From NCBI RefSeq assembly GCF_014898055.3, contig NW_026555331.1, positions 109,923,194-109,987,193 of the forward strand: a stretch of 64,000 bases of DNA, given 5' to 3'. Below are positions 11,450-23,000 of this stretch, piece after piece. A program made the translations under genes and the position numbers. This stretch comes from Talpa occidentalis (lineage: Eukaryota; Chordata; Mammalia; Eulipotyphla; Talpidae). The notes under the pieces are model-generated. The model made no database searches and was not told where the DNA came from. It was given only the letters and a program-made list of their open reading frames with translations. The first letter of the stretch is position 1. The number at the start of each line of letters is the position of its first letter.

Positions 11450-11705
11450 CACAGGGGTTAAGACACAACCTATGAAGCAGTCCGCAGCCTCTGCAGCATG
11501 ATTTCCATCCTGGGCCAGCCAGGGAGCTACCCACATGGCGCAGCAGACCTCTCCTGACTCCCCTCAGCAGTGTACTTCAGTCAATCTGCCTGTTCTGTTC
11601 CCTGCTCTCTCTCTCTTTAGTGATTCCTCTCACCTCCCCCCACCCCCGACCTCTGGCCTGTACCCCACCTCTTGTATGCATAAATAAATAAATATTAAAA
11701 AAAAT
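11450..11705 (+). repeat. tRNA-derived SINE, subtype 2, copy 6 (5'-truncated)
   Basis: Begins inside the A box (GCACAGGGGTTAAG) and lacks the first 10-15 bases of the head. Flanked by AAGGGAAAGG at 11440-11449 and 11707-11716. It lies head to head with copy 5, only 60 bases away. Confidence 0.85.
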
Positions 11706-11716
11706 AAAGGGAAAGG

Positions 11717-12955
11717 AGAGGTTAGTTAAAATAACCGCAGAAAGAGAGCGAGCAAAGTAAGCACCTGTGGTGCGCCTGGCACGAAGAAACAGCTCCCCTG
11801 CAAATACGTTGCATTAGTCATTGAGTTGTTGGTTCTGCGCGATTCAGGGCATTCTCTGACAGACGCGCCCACAGTCGGGTGGGTTTAAATGGCAGAACTC
11901 GGTGATACTTTGGTTTACCCTTCAAGAACTGCGTTTAGTAATCCTTTCTTGCAGTAAAACTACCTGCTCCAAGATTGCTCAGAATGACTCCGCCTGGAGG
12001 TAGGGTGCTCAGACCTCGGACCTCCTAAACCAGACATCATCAGCGCCACACACAATGTCACAGCGCCTGGCAAGCATGTCAGGGAACCTTGACATATACC
12101 GTGTCTTCGGACATAGTCTCCACCGCTGGATCCGACACCATTTCAACTCCCATCCACTTCATAATAAATGGGATTGAACTCCTTAACCCTCTTCTCCCTT
12201 GTCTGATCTATACTTCATTGTGTCCAGGTTAACATGCTGATGCAACAGCAATGAAAAGTATTCCTGGAACTCCATGGCCCACAAACAAAAGTAAACACCT
12301 TGGTTTGCTCATCAGTGCCTTCAGTAATCTCCTTCTATCTGTCATTTCGACTTTAATTTCCCACGTCTGTTCCACTAGCTACCTAGTGAGAACTGCAATG
12401 TGAGAACCCTTTACTTATATGGAAAAGACATCCCCTAGTTTCCCCACCCCCCTCTTCTCTCATGGCCCTTCTGTATTCCATCACCCTCCAAACCCAACCC
12501 CCCACATTAATTTGTCCTTTGAAGGTCTAAGGCACTCAAAGTACTATTCAGCTTGTCACTTATTTAATTTCAATAAGTGCTGTTACTTTTTGTGTGTGGT
12601 TTAGGAGATTTTTTTCAAGAAGCATTTCTACATTGCTGGCATTGTGTTTGGTACTTAAAATGTTTTCTCATTTTATTCACGCAATAACTTTGTATAGCTT
12701 AAGAAAGGAAGCATCAAGGATATAGTAATTTGCCCAAGTTTTAGGCTAATAAATGCTGTCATTTCAATACAAAGTTTTAAATGTAAGATACTTATCGGTG
12801 GTTTGTAAAAACATATCATTGAACAAATATACAAATTCAAAATATAAAACATCGTATTATTAAATATGAGTATTTAAACACTATGTTTTATACTTAATGT
12901 TTCCAATAAATATTTATTACATCATTGTTCATTTTCAAACAATATTTGCTTCCCC
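11717..12955. other. Intergenic stretch with a MIR-like and possible L2 segment
   Basis: About 12160-12450 is CT-rich and loosely L2-like. About 12640-12770 resembles a MIR core (CATTTTATTCACGCAATAAC). Nothing else is recognised. Confidence 0.35.
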
Positions 12956-13019
12956 CCACCCCCTCAAGTGTAGTCCCCATAGAGTCCTCTGTGCTCCTCC
13001 CTCCCTCCCTCTGATCCCT

Positions 13020-13625
13020 CTCCCTCCTCCTCCCCTGCAGTATGTTTCTGTTTTATAATTGTCCGTTTTTGCTTTGTTGTGCTTTGTACAGTTATTATTT
13101 TTTTACACTGATGTCTTATTTGGTTCCCTATATTCCTGCTATAAGTGAAACCACCTGATATTTTTCTTTTTCCTTCTGGCTTATTTCACTGAGCATAATT
13201 CCTTCTAGTTCCATCCACGTTGACAGCTTTCCATAGTGGTTGGACCAGTTTGCATGCCCACCAGCAGTGCAGGAGAGTTCCTTTTTTACCACATCCTCTG
13301 CCAACATTTGTTGTTGCTTGTTTAAACACTATTTTTGTAACAATAGGTGAACTGATATATTTGTTTCCCTTTTGGCCAATTTGTTTGTTTCCTGGAATTC
13401 CTTTTGTCTTTTGGATCACTCAAAATCTTGACAGAATAAAGCATATTCTTACTCTTGGTCTAACCCTTGAAAGTACAAATATGATCATCTTTACCATTTA
13501 AAATTAAATTTTATAAGAATGTTTATTGTTATATTAATATATCAGTGAAAATTGGAAATATCCTCAACATTAACAATAAAGTATAGAACACTCATACAGT
13601 GAAGCATCACAGCCACTAAAGTAAT
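13020..13625 (-). repeat. L1 3' end, reverse orientation, plus old L1 tail
   Basis: 13100-13420 reads as an L1 3' end on the minus strand: TTCACTGAGCATAATTCCTT, then TCCATCCACGTTG, then ACCAGCAGTGCAGGAGAGTT. 13540-13625 is an older L1 tail fragment in plus orientation that continues after 14365. Confidence 0.7.
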
Positions 13626-13629
13626 TTTG

Positions 13630-13654
13630 TTTTTTTTTGTTTTTTTTAAGATTT

Positions 13655-13702
<48 letters not shown>

Positions 13703-14347
13703 TACAAGCAGTGGGTACAGTCAGAAGTGTGGGAGGGTGAGAGAACTCACCAGAGTGGGGAACAGAACAGGCAGACCGACTAAATACACTGCTGAGAGGA
13801 GCAGCGGGCAGCAGGAGAGGTCTGCAAGCCCTGTGGGATCCTCCCCGGAGGCTGGGGATCGAACCAGCGCTGCAGAGGCTGCAGGCAGCCTCACAGCCCA
13901 GCACTCAACCGCTGCACTGTAAGATATTAAAGAATTAGGCATAGCAAGACAGTAGCTATCTTAAGAAAAACAGGCATTTTAAAGGGCACAGCTATGCCCT
14001 AGTTTCGTTTCAAGGCAAAAACCACCAGACTGGGATAAAAACCACAAGACAAGGGTAAACCAAACTTAACTAGTGCCAAGGAGAGATACCCAATCAGGCC
14101 GAACTTGGTCCCTGGTGTGAAAAGTCCCCGCATCCTGTCAGCAAAGTACAAAAACAGTTGGTTGCTCTGGGAGGGGGTCCCTCTCTCAACCTGATAAGAC
14201 TGCTGTGTCAGTGTACCAGGCAGAGTTGGGCCCTAGCTTAAGCTAGCAATAAAGCCTTTTTGCTTTTGCATCTCTGGCTCCGTGTAGTCTTTGGGAACCC
14301 TGGACGGAGTTGAGGCGCCAACTCCTAACAGCACCACCGGGGAGGCC
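13630..14347 (-). repeat. tRNA-derived SINE, subtype 1, copy 7, split by a solo LTR
   Basis: Reverse-oriented SINE with a long TTTA-repeat tail (13651-13701). It is interrupted at 13917/14331 by a solo LTR. Its own target duplication is 17 bp, CCACTAAAGTAATTTTG, at 13613-13629 and 14348-14364. Removing the LTR and one copy of its duplication restores the consensus head. Confidence 0.93.
13918..14330 (+). mobile_element. Solo LTR of an endogenous retrovirus (class I type)
   Basis: 413 bp beginning TGTAAGATAT and ending CTCCTAACA (TG...CA ends), flanked by a 4-bp duplication GCAC (13914-13917 and 14331-14334). The poly(A) signal AATAAA at 14248-14253 is followed by a T-rich stretch, which sets the plus orientation. 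The 4-bp duplication and layout suggest a gamma-like ERV. No internal retroviral genes are present; it is the usual relic of LTR-LTR recombination. Confidence 0.88.
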
Positions 14348-14364
14348 CCACTAAAGTAATTTTG

Positions 14365-15594
14365 AATGAATATTTAATGATATAGAAAATACTCATAAGA
14401 TAGCATTGAATGTAAAAGAAGCAAATAAATGTTGTTTGATTCTTTTATATAGTAAACACAGAGGATTAACTATGCTCCAAGTGCCTTTCTAAATCTTTTA
14501 TAAAAGACTCCTATATGGAAGATTTTCAGTGTGTGAACTTGAGCTAGTAATTTAGCCTCTAAAGCATTATTTTTTTCTGAAAATGAAGATGGTTTGATTG
14601 AATGAGGCAACATTAAAGTACTAAAAACCAGTACATGCCTAGTAAACAAATGCTCTTACAGCGTGCTCTAAATTGACCATATTCCAAGGATATTAGTGTT
14701 TTACTTCCAGTTAATATTTTGTTTGCCTGGAATATTTGTCAACAAGTTATATATTTGTTCTATTTTTGAGCAATAATATGAATTCTAGGTTTATTAGAAA
14801 ACTTAAAATAGTTGTCTAAATAATTACGATTTCTCTGAGAGGAATGCATTGTGCATGTGAGGGAGAACACGGCAGTTTGTTTAAATGGAACCATGGAATG
14901 TTTTCATCTTTCTGTAGCCTTTCTGAAAGTGTTCACTTAATTTTGCCCCGTTATTTTGAATGTTTCTTTGAATCATAATTTAGCTACATGCTTATTAGTA
15001 ACAATAACAACCGAGTATACATATTCTATTATGAGTGGACAATTAAAATAACACATTATATAATTAGGCAGAATGCACTGTATTCCCACACCACAGCCTC
15101 TATGAAAAAGAGATGCCTCATGATTTAGCAAATTATTTTTCCTTCCTAGAGATTTCTAATTCAGAATTTTAGTAAATTTTAAAAACTGCAATGAAACTAT
15201 GTAACCAGCAGATGGCGATAATGACTTGTAAATCAGAATTAAAAATTTAGGTAATTTTAAAATTCATTTTTAAAAAGAAAAAAAATCACTGTGCTAGCAG
15301 TAAGTTCATTTACTAAACATGTAATTTAGGGAAATTTCAAAATTATGAAGAGATACATTATGACCAATGTTTGGTTTTCCAAATAATGACTTTAATTGAT
15401 TCAGATAATTTTTCCATCAAACTTTTAACATATATCCTTGCACAAACATATAAATATAAATTTAAGTGGCTATTTAAGTTACATCTATAGCTGGGTTATT
15501 TAGACCAGGGAAGATAGAAGTCTTTTGGTGAACATCGTTTTAAATATGATGTACAATTTTCCACTTATAATTTAATAATTTAATACTAATTTTA
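14365..15594. other. Intergenic AT-rich stretch
   Basis: The first 100 bases continue the old L1 tail into which copy 7 inserted. The rest is AT-rich with no gene or repeat I can name. Confidence 0.35.
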
Positions 15595-15610
15595 CTTTAA
15601 GTGATATTCT

Positions 15611-15929
15611 TTTTTTTTTAAAGATTTATTTATTTATTTATACAAACACTGGGTACAGTCAGAAGCGCGGGAGGGTGAGAGAATTCACCAGAGCCAGAGC
15701 AGGGAGCAGAACAGGCAGACTGACAAAATACACTGCTGAGGGGAGCAGCGGGCGGCAGGAGAGGTCTGTGCGCCATGCGGGACCTTCCTCCGGTGGCCGG
15801 GGAGCAGCCGGGGAGCAGCCGGGGAGCAGCCAGGGAGCAGCCGGGGAGCACCGGGGATCGAACCGGCGCTGCAGAGACTGCGGGCAGCTTCGCAACCCAG
15901 CGCTCAACCGCTGCGCCACCGGGGAGGCC
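15611..15929 (-). repeat. tRNA-derived SINE, subtype 1, copy 8, with internal 11-bp repeats
   Basis: Reverse-oriented full-length copy with a 16-bp exact duplication, CTTTAAGTGATATTCT, at 15595-15610 and 15930-15945. Between 15797 and 15850 the segment CCGGGGAGCAG is repeated about five times, lengthening the copy to about 319 bp. Confidence 0.94.
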
Positions 15930-15945
15930 CTTTAAGTGATATTCT

Positions 15946-16500
15946 TATGCATAAAAGATATTTATACAATTTTACATACTTTAGGTTCCTTTTTTTCACT
16001 TTTATATTGCAAGAACTTGGAATGGCATCAAAGTATCTCTGTAGTCTAACAGCATTAGTTATTCTCAAAGATGGTAGCAAAATTCTAAAGATCTCATAAT
16101 TTAGTCAACTATAATTACATCATATCCCCAAGATTCTTTTAGAGCAAGTTGACTTAGTAATTTTATTAATTTTAATTAATAAGTTTAAAAACACCAAAAA
16201 GGTGAACCAAGTAGAATTCATTTTTTATATCTCTGTAAGACCTTCCTAGAAAGATAAAAAAGAAATTTTTCATATAGCAATGTATTTCTGTCTCCAAAAA
16301 ATAGGATAACAACAGGGAAGTCCTTCTGAGATACTATTTATTCTCTAATTGATAATTTTTTGTCTATTACAGTATCCTTTCACAATAGAATATGTAGCAA
16401 GCTTACTCATTTGCTATTGTTATTAATAAGCATGTAGCTAGATTATGACTTTGCACGTGTGTTTTTAAAACAATTACTTCAGTCTAAAACTATTACATAT
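15946..16500. other. Intergenic AT-rich stretch
   Basis: No exon, repeat or RNA gene recognised. A canonical CACGTG E-box sits near 16455. Confidence 0.3.
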
Positions 16501-16651
16501 TTTGGATTGACTCGCTTTTAAATTGTGCATTTTGCTGCAATTGAATGACTTTACAGAGCCTACTTAAATTCTAGTTGAATGGAGATGCTTCTTTGTAGGA
16601 GAAAATGGAAATTCACCAATTTGCAATGAAGCATATTGGATATAAATGCAT

Positions 16652-16854
16652 CTATTTATAATGCTTTGCATAGGGCTCCCTTTTTGTCCACAGGAGAAAA
16701 GGTGTCTGTGATACGTGTCAGTCTACCATCTGTATCCATGAGGTGGTGGTTCTCCTTTGAAAACTCTGAAATCCACGCTGGGCTTTGGAGAGTTTATATC
16801 AGGCCTCTATCAGATGAAGTGTGGCTTCCTTGATCTAGACCAGCCCTATAAAGG
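16652..16854. promoter_or_regulatory. Cluster of cardiac-type factor sites downstream of TBX20
   Basis: Within about 200 bases: perfect MEF2 site CTATTTATAA (16652-16661), T-box half-site AGGTGTC (16700-16706), E-box CATCTG (16727-16732), NKX2-5-type TGAAGTG (16815-16821) and a perfect CArG box CCTATAAAGG (16845-16854). The surrounding sequence is less repetitive than its flanks. A regulatory role is inference from motif density and closeness to TBX20 (about 8 kb beyond its stop). Confidence 0.35.
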
Positions 16855-16859
16855 TAGGT

Positions 16860-18374
16860 ATCATTTAAAGGAAGGAAGATAATCCTTGAATTAAGAGAAC
16901 TGTGTCACCCTCATGTGTGGTAAAATATACCCAACTTCATGGTATATTTACGCTGACCTGAGCAGAAGTGTGCTCATTAATCACTGTTAAATGACTTAAC
17001 CAAAGCATGCACAGCCACAAGCATGTCCGTACATATGCCACACCCCCAAATCAACTTTTCCATGAATCCGATGATACTTCTGTGTACAAACTCCAACATA
17101 CTGAGATTATTTTTATTTACCACCATAGTAACTAATAATAATTACTATATTTAATATTTTTTAAACTAGTCTTAGAACATATTAAAGTATGAATTATAGA
17201 AATATACGGGCAGCTAAATGCAAAACATGGCAGAACAACGAGATATAAGGCATCTGTGTGCTGTTTTATTTAACACAACATCTTAGATTGACTTTGGCGG
17301 GTCAAGAAATATCACTGAGCTGGGCGCACTACATCCGGGGGCAATTTACTTCTCTAGCTCTGATTTCCTCAACTATGAAATAAAGACTTTGGACTCCATG
17401 GTCTTGTCAGTTTTTTGAACTTACGTCATTCTAGTTAGTATTTGTACTTTTGTGGAGGTAGCTGGAAAGATACTCTGTTGAGTCATAGAGTGCCCTGTAC
17501 CAACCTCCCTTCTTACTAGTGCTCCTCTTCTGTTCTCACCTGTCTCCAAGTGGGTCCTGATTCCATCCTGGGGGTTTTACTCTCTGCCACCTAGCCCCTG
17601 TCTGTCCCCCATTCTACCCTCCAGTAGTTATTCTCTCACACCCATTCAAGTAAGGTAAACCTACCTCTCCTCTAGCCCAGCCATTCACCCTGGTCCCCTC
17701 CGCCAGGGCTCTGCATTCTGTTCTTCAGGTTTGCACCTGACTCTGCTTGCTGTCCAGACCCTGAGTGGACTGCACTGTGCCTGTTTTCTAATTACTTCTA
17801 TCCTTGAGCAGCCTTGATGGAACTCCAGTTCCATTCAGGGAGAGAGGAGTGTCCCTACATCAAGATCGCCAGACTCTTACTTTGGGTGGCTGGGCCCCAC
17901 TTCCACGAAGGTATTGACCCAGCACCGAAAGATAAATGTGGAACTTTAAATTCCCTCTAGTCTTCACTACAATCTGTTGAAGCTCTTAAGACATCACCAC
18001 AATTTATAATCCTTGAGGGGAAGAACAATTGCATTACGCAGCATTGGCTTCTTCTTGTCTCTATTTTCCCTTTATTTTAAAACAATTTGTTTAATACTGG
18101 CTCAATCTTTATTTTTCTGTTATTTAATTTTTGAGGTGGGGCTGGTTTACAGCACTGTGTATGATTCAGGGGAATAGGTTCACACCCCTTCAGCTGTGCA
18201 TCACCACGCCCACCCACCAAGAACTCCCCAATCCCCTCTACAGAGCTTTTGGTTCTTAATGAAGGCCTGGTACCAGGGTTCAGAAAAAGCAAGGAGGACT
18301 TAAAATTGTTTTCTTAAAATTTTGGAATATTTGTCTGAGGAGTTCATCCTGTGTCTTATAATACAGACAGGATT
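16860..18374. other. Intergenic, mostly unassigned
   Basis: No coding exon seen. 17480-17780 is C/T-rich. About 18080-18290 contains an L1-like tail fragment in minus orientation (the stretch around GGTTTACAGCACTGTGTATG). Confidence 0.35.
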
Positions 18375-18545
18375 TAAATCCTGGCTTTCTCACTTACTCT
18401 TCCTTCTGAGCACTTCATTTCCATAAGCCTCAATTTCTCACACCTCAAATGGGGATAATAGCAGCTCCTTTCTCAGAGAGTTGGTAAGATAATGTATATA
18501 AAGTACATTGATAGAGTGTTTGTAAAATGTAGTAATTATTATGTT
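18375..18545 (+). repeat. MIR SINE remnant
   Basis: AATCCTGGCTTTCTCACTTAC, then CCTCAATTTCTCA and GGGGATAATAGCAGCTCCTT, then GTTGGTAAGATAATG follow the MIR core order closely. Confidence 0.7.
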
Positions 18546-18879
18546 ATCCAGTTTCAGGATGGAGAAGGAATTATTCATGTCATATTTCTTTTTCAGGAAG
18601 TCCAAAAAGCCAGCTATGATTCTTCCTGAGGAAAAAATGGAGGACAAAAACTGATATAAATTGAGAGCTGAGGGCCTCATAATGCAATCAAATAGGAAGT
18701 ATTATCTACTTTTTTACAGATAAAAAATATTGAGGCAGGGAGAAGACTCTAAGCAGTCCGCTATTAACTCATAATTATAGAAGATTTATTCCCCTGGAAG
18801 TCTTCAAGGTTGACAAGTTGGGCCGTAAAGAAAGGAAATGAAAGATTTGCTGGATAGCTTTTTTTCTTCTTTTACATTT

Positions 18880-20070
18880 TAAAATAACAGCTTTAGTGAA
18901 ATGTAATTCACAAACCATACAAGACACTCTTTTAAAGTGGAGTATTCGGTGATTAGTTCACTCAGACAGTTATATGTTATCCCCACTATCTAATTCTACC
19001 ACATTTTCACTTTCCCAAAAGAAACCCCATTCCTACAGGCAATCATGCCCCCCTGCCGTTACTCTATTTTCTCTCTCTATGAGAGAGAGAAATGAAAATC
19101 CCTATGCTGAATATTTTACAGCAGCAGAATCCTACAGTATGTCCTCGAGGGCCTAACACGCTGTCTTCATTTCTTCTTGTTGCAATACTCCACTGTACAG
19201 ATAGGGCAAACTCGGCCATTCACTGGCTGATGCATACTTGAACTGTTTTCACTTTGGGGCAATTATGAATAAGGCTGCTATGAAAACTCATGCACAAGTT
19301 TTTGTGTGGACATGTTTTCATTTCTTCTAAGTGTACACCTAGGAGTGGGATTCCTGGGCGTGGTGATTCTGTGTTTAACCTTTTAATGGACTTCCAGGAT
19401 ATTTTCCAAAGCAGACACACCATTTCATATTCCTGCCAATGTACGTGGTTTTGATTTCTCTGCATCCTTACAAACACATCATTGCCCACCATCACCATCA
19501 CAGCTATCCCAGCATGTATGCAGTGGCATCCCATTGTCTTTTGTGTTAATTTCTATATTTCTTAGAGAAGTTTTGCATTTATAGAAAAATTGAGTAGGAA
19601 GCACAGAATCCACATATATTCCTAATTCCCCATCTTGCATATAGTTTCTGCTATTATTAACAAGTCAATTGCATCAGTATGGTAGATTTGTTGCAAATGA
19701 TAAGGAATAATGATATGCTACTATTAACTAAAGTCCATAGTTCACATTCCTCTTTGAGTTGTAGAGTTCTATGGATTCTGACAAATGCATAAAATCATGT
19801 ATCCACCATTCTAGCATCATACAAAATTGTTTTACTACCCTAAAAATCCTGTGTGCTCCACTTATTAATCCCTCCTGTCCTCCCAAATCTGGAAATCACA
19901 GATTTTTTACTGTCTGCATAGTGTGCCTATTCCAGAATGTCATATGGTTGGAATCATATGGTATGGAGATATTTTAGAATACTTCTTAACTCAGTAGTAG
20001 TCATCTAAGATTCCTCCCTGTCTTTTCATGGCTTGATAGCTCATTACTTTTTACTGTTGAATAATATTTC
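18880..20070 (-). repeat. Old L1 3' region, reverse orientation
   Basis: Matches the 3' untranslated region of old L1 on the minus strand: TTGGGGCAATTATGAATAAG and GGAGTGGGATTCCTGGG are typical reversed L1 tail phrases, and the match continues with gaps to about 20060. All frames are broken. Confidence 0.65.
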
Positions 20071-20089
20071 ACTGTCTGGATCTACTTTA

Positions 20090-23000
20090 GTCTGCTAAAG
20101 ATTTTCAAATGTAAACAAAGTCAAAATCCTGTGTAGTGATCCAGTGGTTGTTTCTGTCCTGGGAGGTGGCCTCTGATTTTTACCTAACCTTCCTCTGTTT
20201 TTTTTCAGGTGAAGAAACAGGTGCCAAAAGTATTGAAGCAAAGTGCGTAAGATAATGAAAGGTGTAAATGTGTGCATATATATCAAAAACACACCAGTTT
20301 TAATGAAAGAAATCAATATCCACCACACATTGGTACTTCTGTACAATTTGGGGTAATATATAATTTTAAGCTGTTTACAAATAACATGTAATGCTTCAAA
20401 TATTACATAATGTTGATAATACATTTCTAGCAGAAATAAATATATTGCACTTAAAAAGAACTTCATTAGATGTTACTTCATAGTATTAGCCTTATAACTT
20501 CTTTTTTTTCATAAAACATTTCCCATGCCCTTCCCCCCACCCCCAGCTCACACACTTCATTACAGTGACTGTTCTCACGCAATTCATTAAGCAAATGAAC
20601 ACAGCAAACAACAGAATTGTGAGAGAGTCTACTAAAGAGGCTATATCCATCAAATTTTATCCTCTAGGAAATAAAGACCTTCCTCTAGGTTTCTGAAAAT
20701 AAGAAAAAAAAAACTAAATATAGTATTATAATGTACCAGAAGTAAAATACAAAATATGTATTTTTTGTCCAGACGTATTATTTCACCAAAATGTTTTTAT
20801 TATTATATTTTTATTCTCAGAGGAGGGATTAGAATTGAAGGAGAGACAGAGAAAGAAGGGCCAGAAAATACTATTCACCTATCAAATATTTATAAATGAA
20901 ACTTTGCATACTAAATCATGCTGAAGAAAGATAAGAGAACATTTTATAACTGCCATAAAATACTAGTGAAGAAAGGACTTCATGGTTTTTCAAAGTTTTA
21001 AGAGTCTGTAACCTTCCCATTGCTTATTTACACAAAAACTCTTATATTCTGAAATAACAAAGATTTATATAACCTCTCTTCTACTCAAGTCCAGCTCTCT
21101 AATGTACCCAGATGAAAATCTTTTCTGCTTTATTTCTGTGTCATTTAAATTCAGCATATATTATTTTGTTTGTAATAACTATGAATTTCATACATATTTA
21201 GTCACGTTTTCCTTACTTGGTCAATGGAAGATATAGTAAAAATATCATTTTTCTTATACTAGGTAACCCTGCATGTTACGTAAATGAATTAGTAACCAAA
21301 TCCTGGCTAAACTTGACTGTGTATTAAATGGGTTGCTAAAGTTTCTCTATTCATTTTATTTGAAGTTCATTTTCTTATTATAATTCAGCTTAAAGATAAG
21401 CAGGACAGCCTGAAAACCTAATGTGAAATTTTAAAATTGGATAAATATTCAACATGTCTCTGAAAAATTCATAGCAGTATAGAATGGGGGTGCTTTTCTG
21501 CTAATAATACTTATTTTCTGGACTTTTAGAAGGGTTTCATTTTTCTTTTGGGGGGAATATTAGAGCTGGAGAAAGTAGGATGACAGAAATGTAGATGGGG
21601 TGAGAGAGGAGCAAGCTTGGAATATCCCACAAGTCAATGTCACTCCTATAGTGTATCTCTATAGAGGCCTTCAGGAGATGAATCATCATTAGGAGACTTC
21701 TATTCCATGTCCACCTGCTAGGAATGGTGGCAGGCCTTTCAGACAACACGCCATTCTTATTAACTCAAAAGGACCAGAATGCCATATAAATTCATTAATC
21801 TAAATCTGTTTATATGTATTAGATACTAGCTGGATACGTTTACCTTTATACTGCTAGGAGAAGACAGGGTGGGTGACTGGGATTTACTAAGTAAATGCAA
21901 GAAAAATTGAACTTTGACTTACTGATGTTTTTAAATCAAATCATAAATGCAGAACCTATGAATTATGAATTAATTCCTTCAGGTTAGATGAAGCAGTCTG
22001 ACAGGTCTTCTTAGCAGTACTGCCTACTCATCATGCTTTCTGATACTGTAATATACTTTGGAGGGGCGACCCTGAATTTATTTCAAATATACTATAACTC
22101 ATGCTCTTTATTACTTAGTTTGTACTCCTGCAAATTATCTAATTCTTTGAATTACTTTTCATAGATGGACTTTAGATTTTTAAATCTTAAATACCCAAAA
22201 CATTAATTAAGACTCAATCAGAATAACTAAGAAAGAGCAAGGCAAGACTGTACGTAAATATCTGCCCTGATTCCCATGGTTACAGTGACTCTGATCAGGT
22301 TAATTTCCATTCACTTGTGCTTCTTTTCCTGGTTCAAGTGATACCAAATACATAAAAACTAGATCTAATTTTAGAATTTCAGATGCAATTTTCCAAGACC
22401 ATGCTTTGCTATCTTAGTCTGCTTTTCTCTAATCACTCTAATTATTTTTACTCTTATATCACTTAATTATGAAATCAAGTCAGGAAATACTGGTATAAAA
22501 GCATAGTTAACAAAACATACAATGCTATTTTAAGACATACCAATGAGGGAAAAAGTCCAAATAGTATCAAAATAATGCTTTCATTCACATTGAAAAGAAA
22601 ATTTAGATATGCATTCATTTAATAGACCAGTAATTGAGCAGGGTAATAGCTTGTAAAATAGCATCTTATTTTGTTATTCCTGCTTTAAGTCGTAGTACTC
22701 CATATTAAAAAGAAGTTCTGACAACAGGTCAACTATTGAATATTAAATCCTTATCCTAAGTTACATGGATATTTACCTTAAATATTATTCATAACTGCTT
22801 TTTTAAAGAAATGCACATCTGTGCCTTGTTGGAAAACAAACTACCTGTGGGGGCTATAGCATAACATGCAAGAAGTTAGGAACTAGCCTATAGTGTCTGT
22901 CATAGAGCTTTGAGATGCTTGGTTAAGACAGTCCATGCTTCTCCATAAGTAAACCTGGGATGCAGTGGAGAAAGACAAGTACAGCATCCAACGATGGCAT

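Noticed and set aside
10830..11475. Plus-strand open frames of 79-160 codons at the DPY19L2 island, possibly a divergent gene
   Set aside because: GC-rich low-complexity products; the longer one runs into SINE copy 5 and takes most of its sequence from it.
15797..15850. CRISPR-like array
   Set aside because: The 11-bp units are contiguous without spacers and lie inside a SINE in a mammalian genome.
15611..15935. Open frames of 73-86 codons with Arg/Pro/Ser-rich products recurring at every SINE copy
   Set aside because: They are translations of the SINE body (the same product pattern recurs near 13.8, 26.1, 38.5, 43.5 and 49.9 kb).
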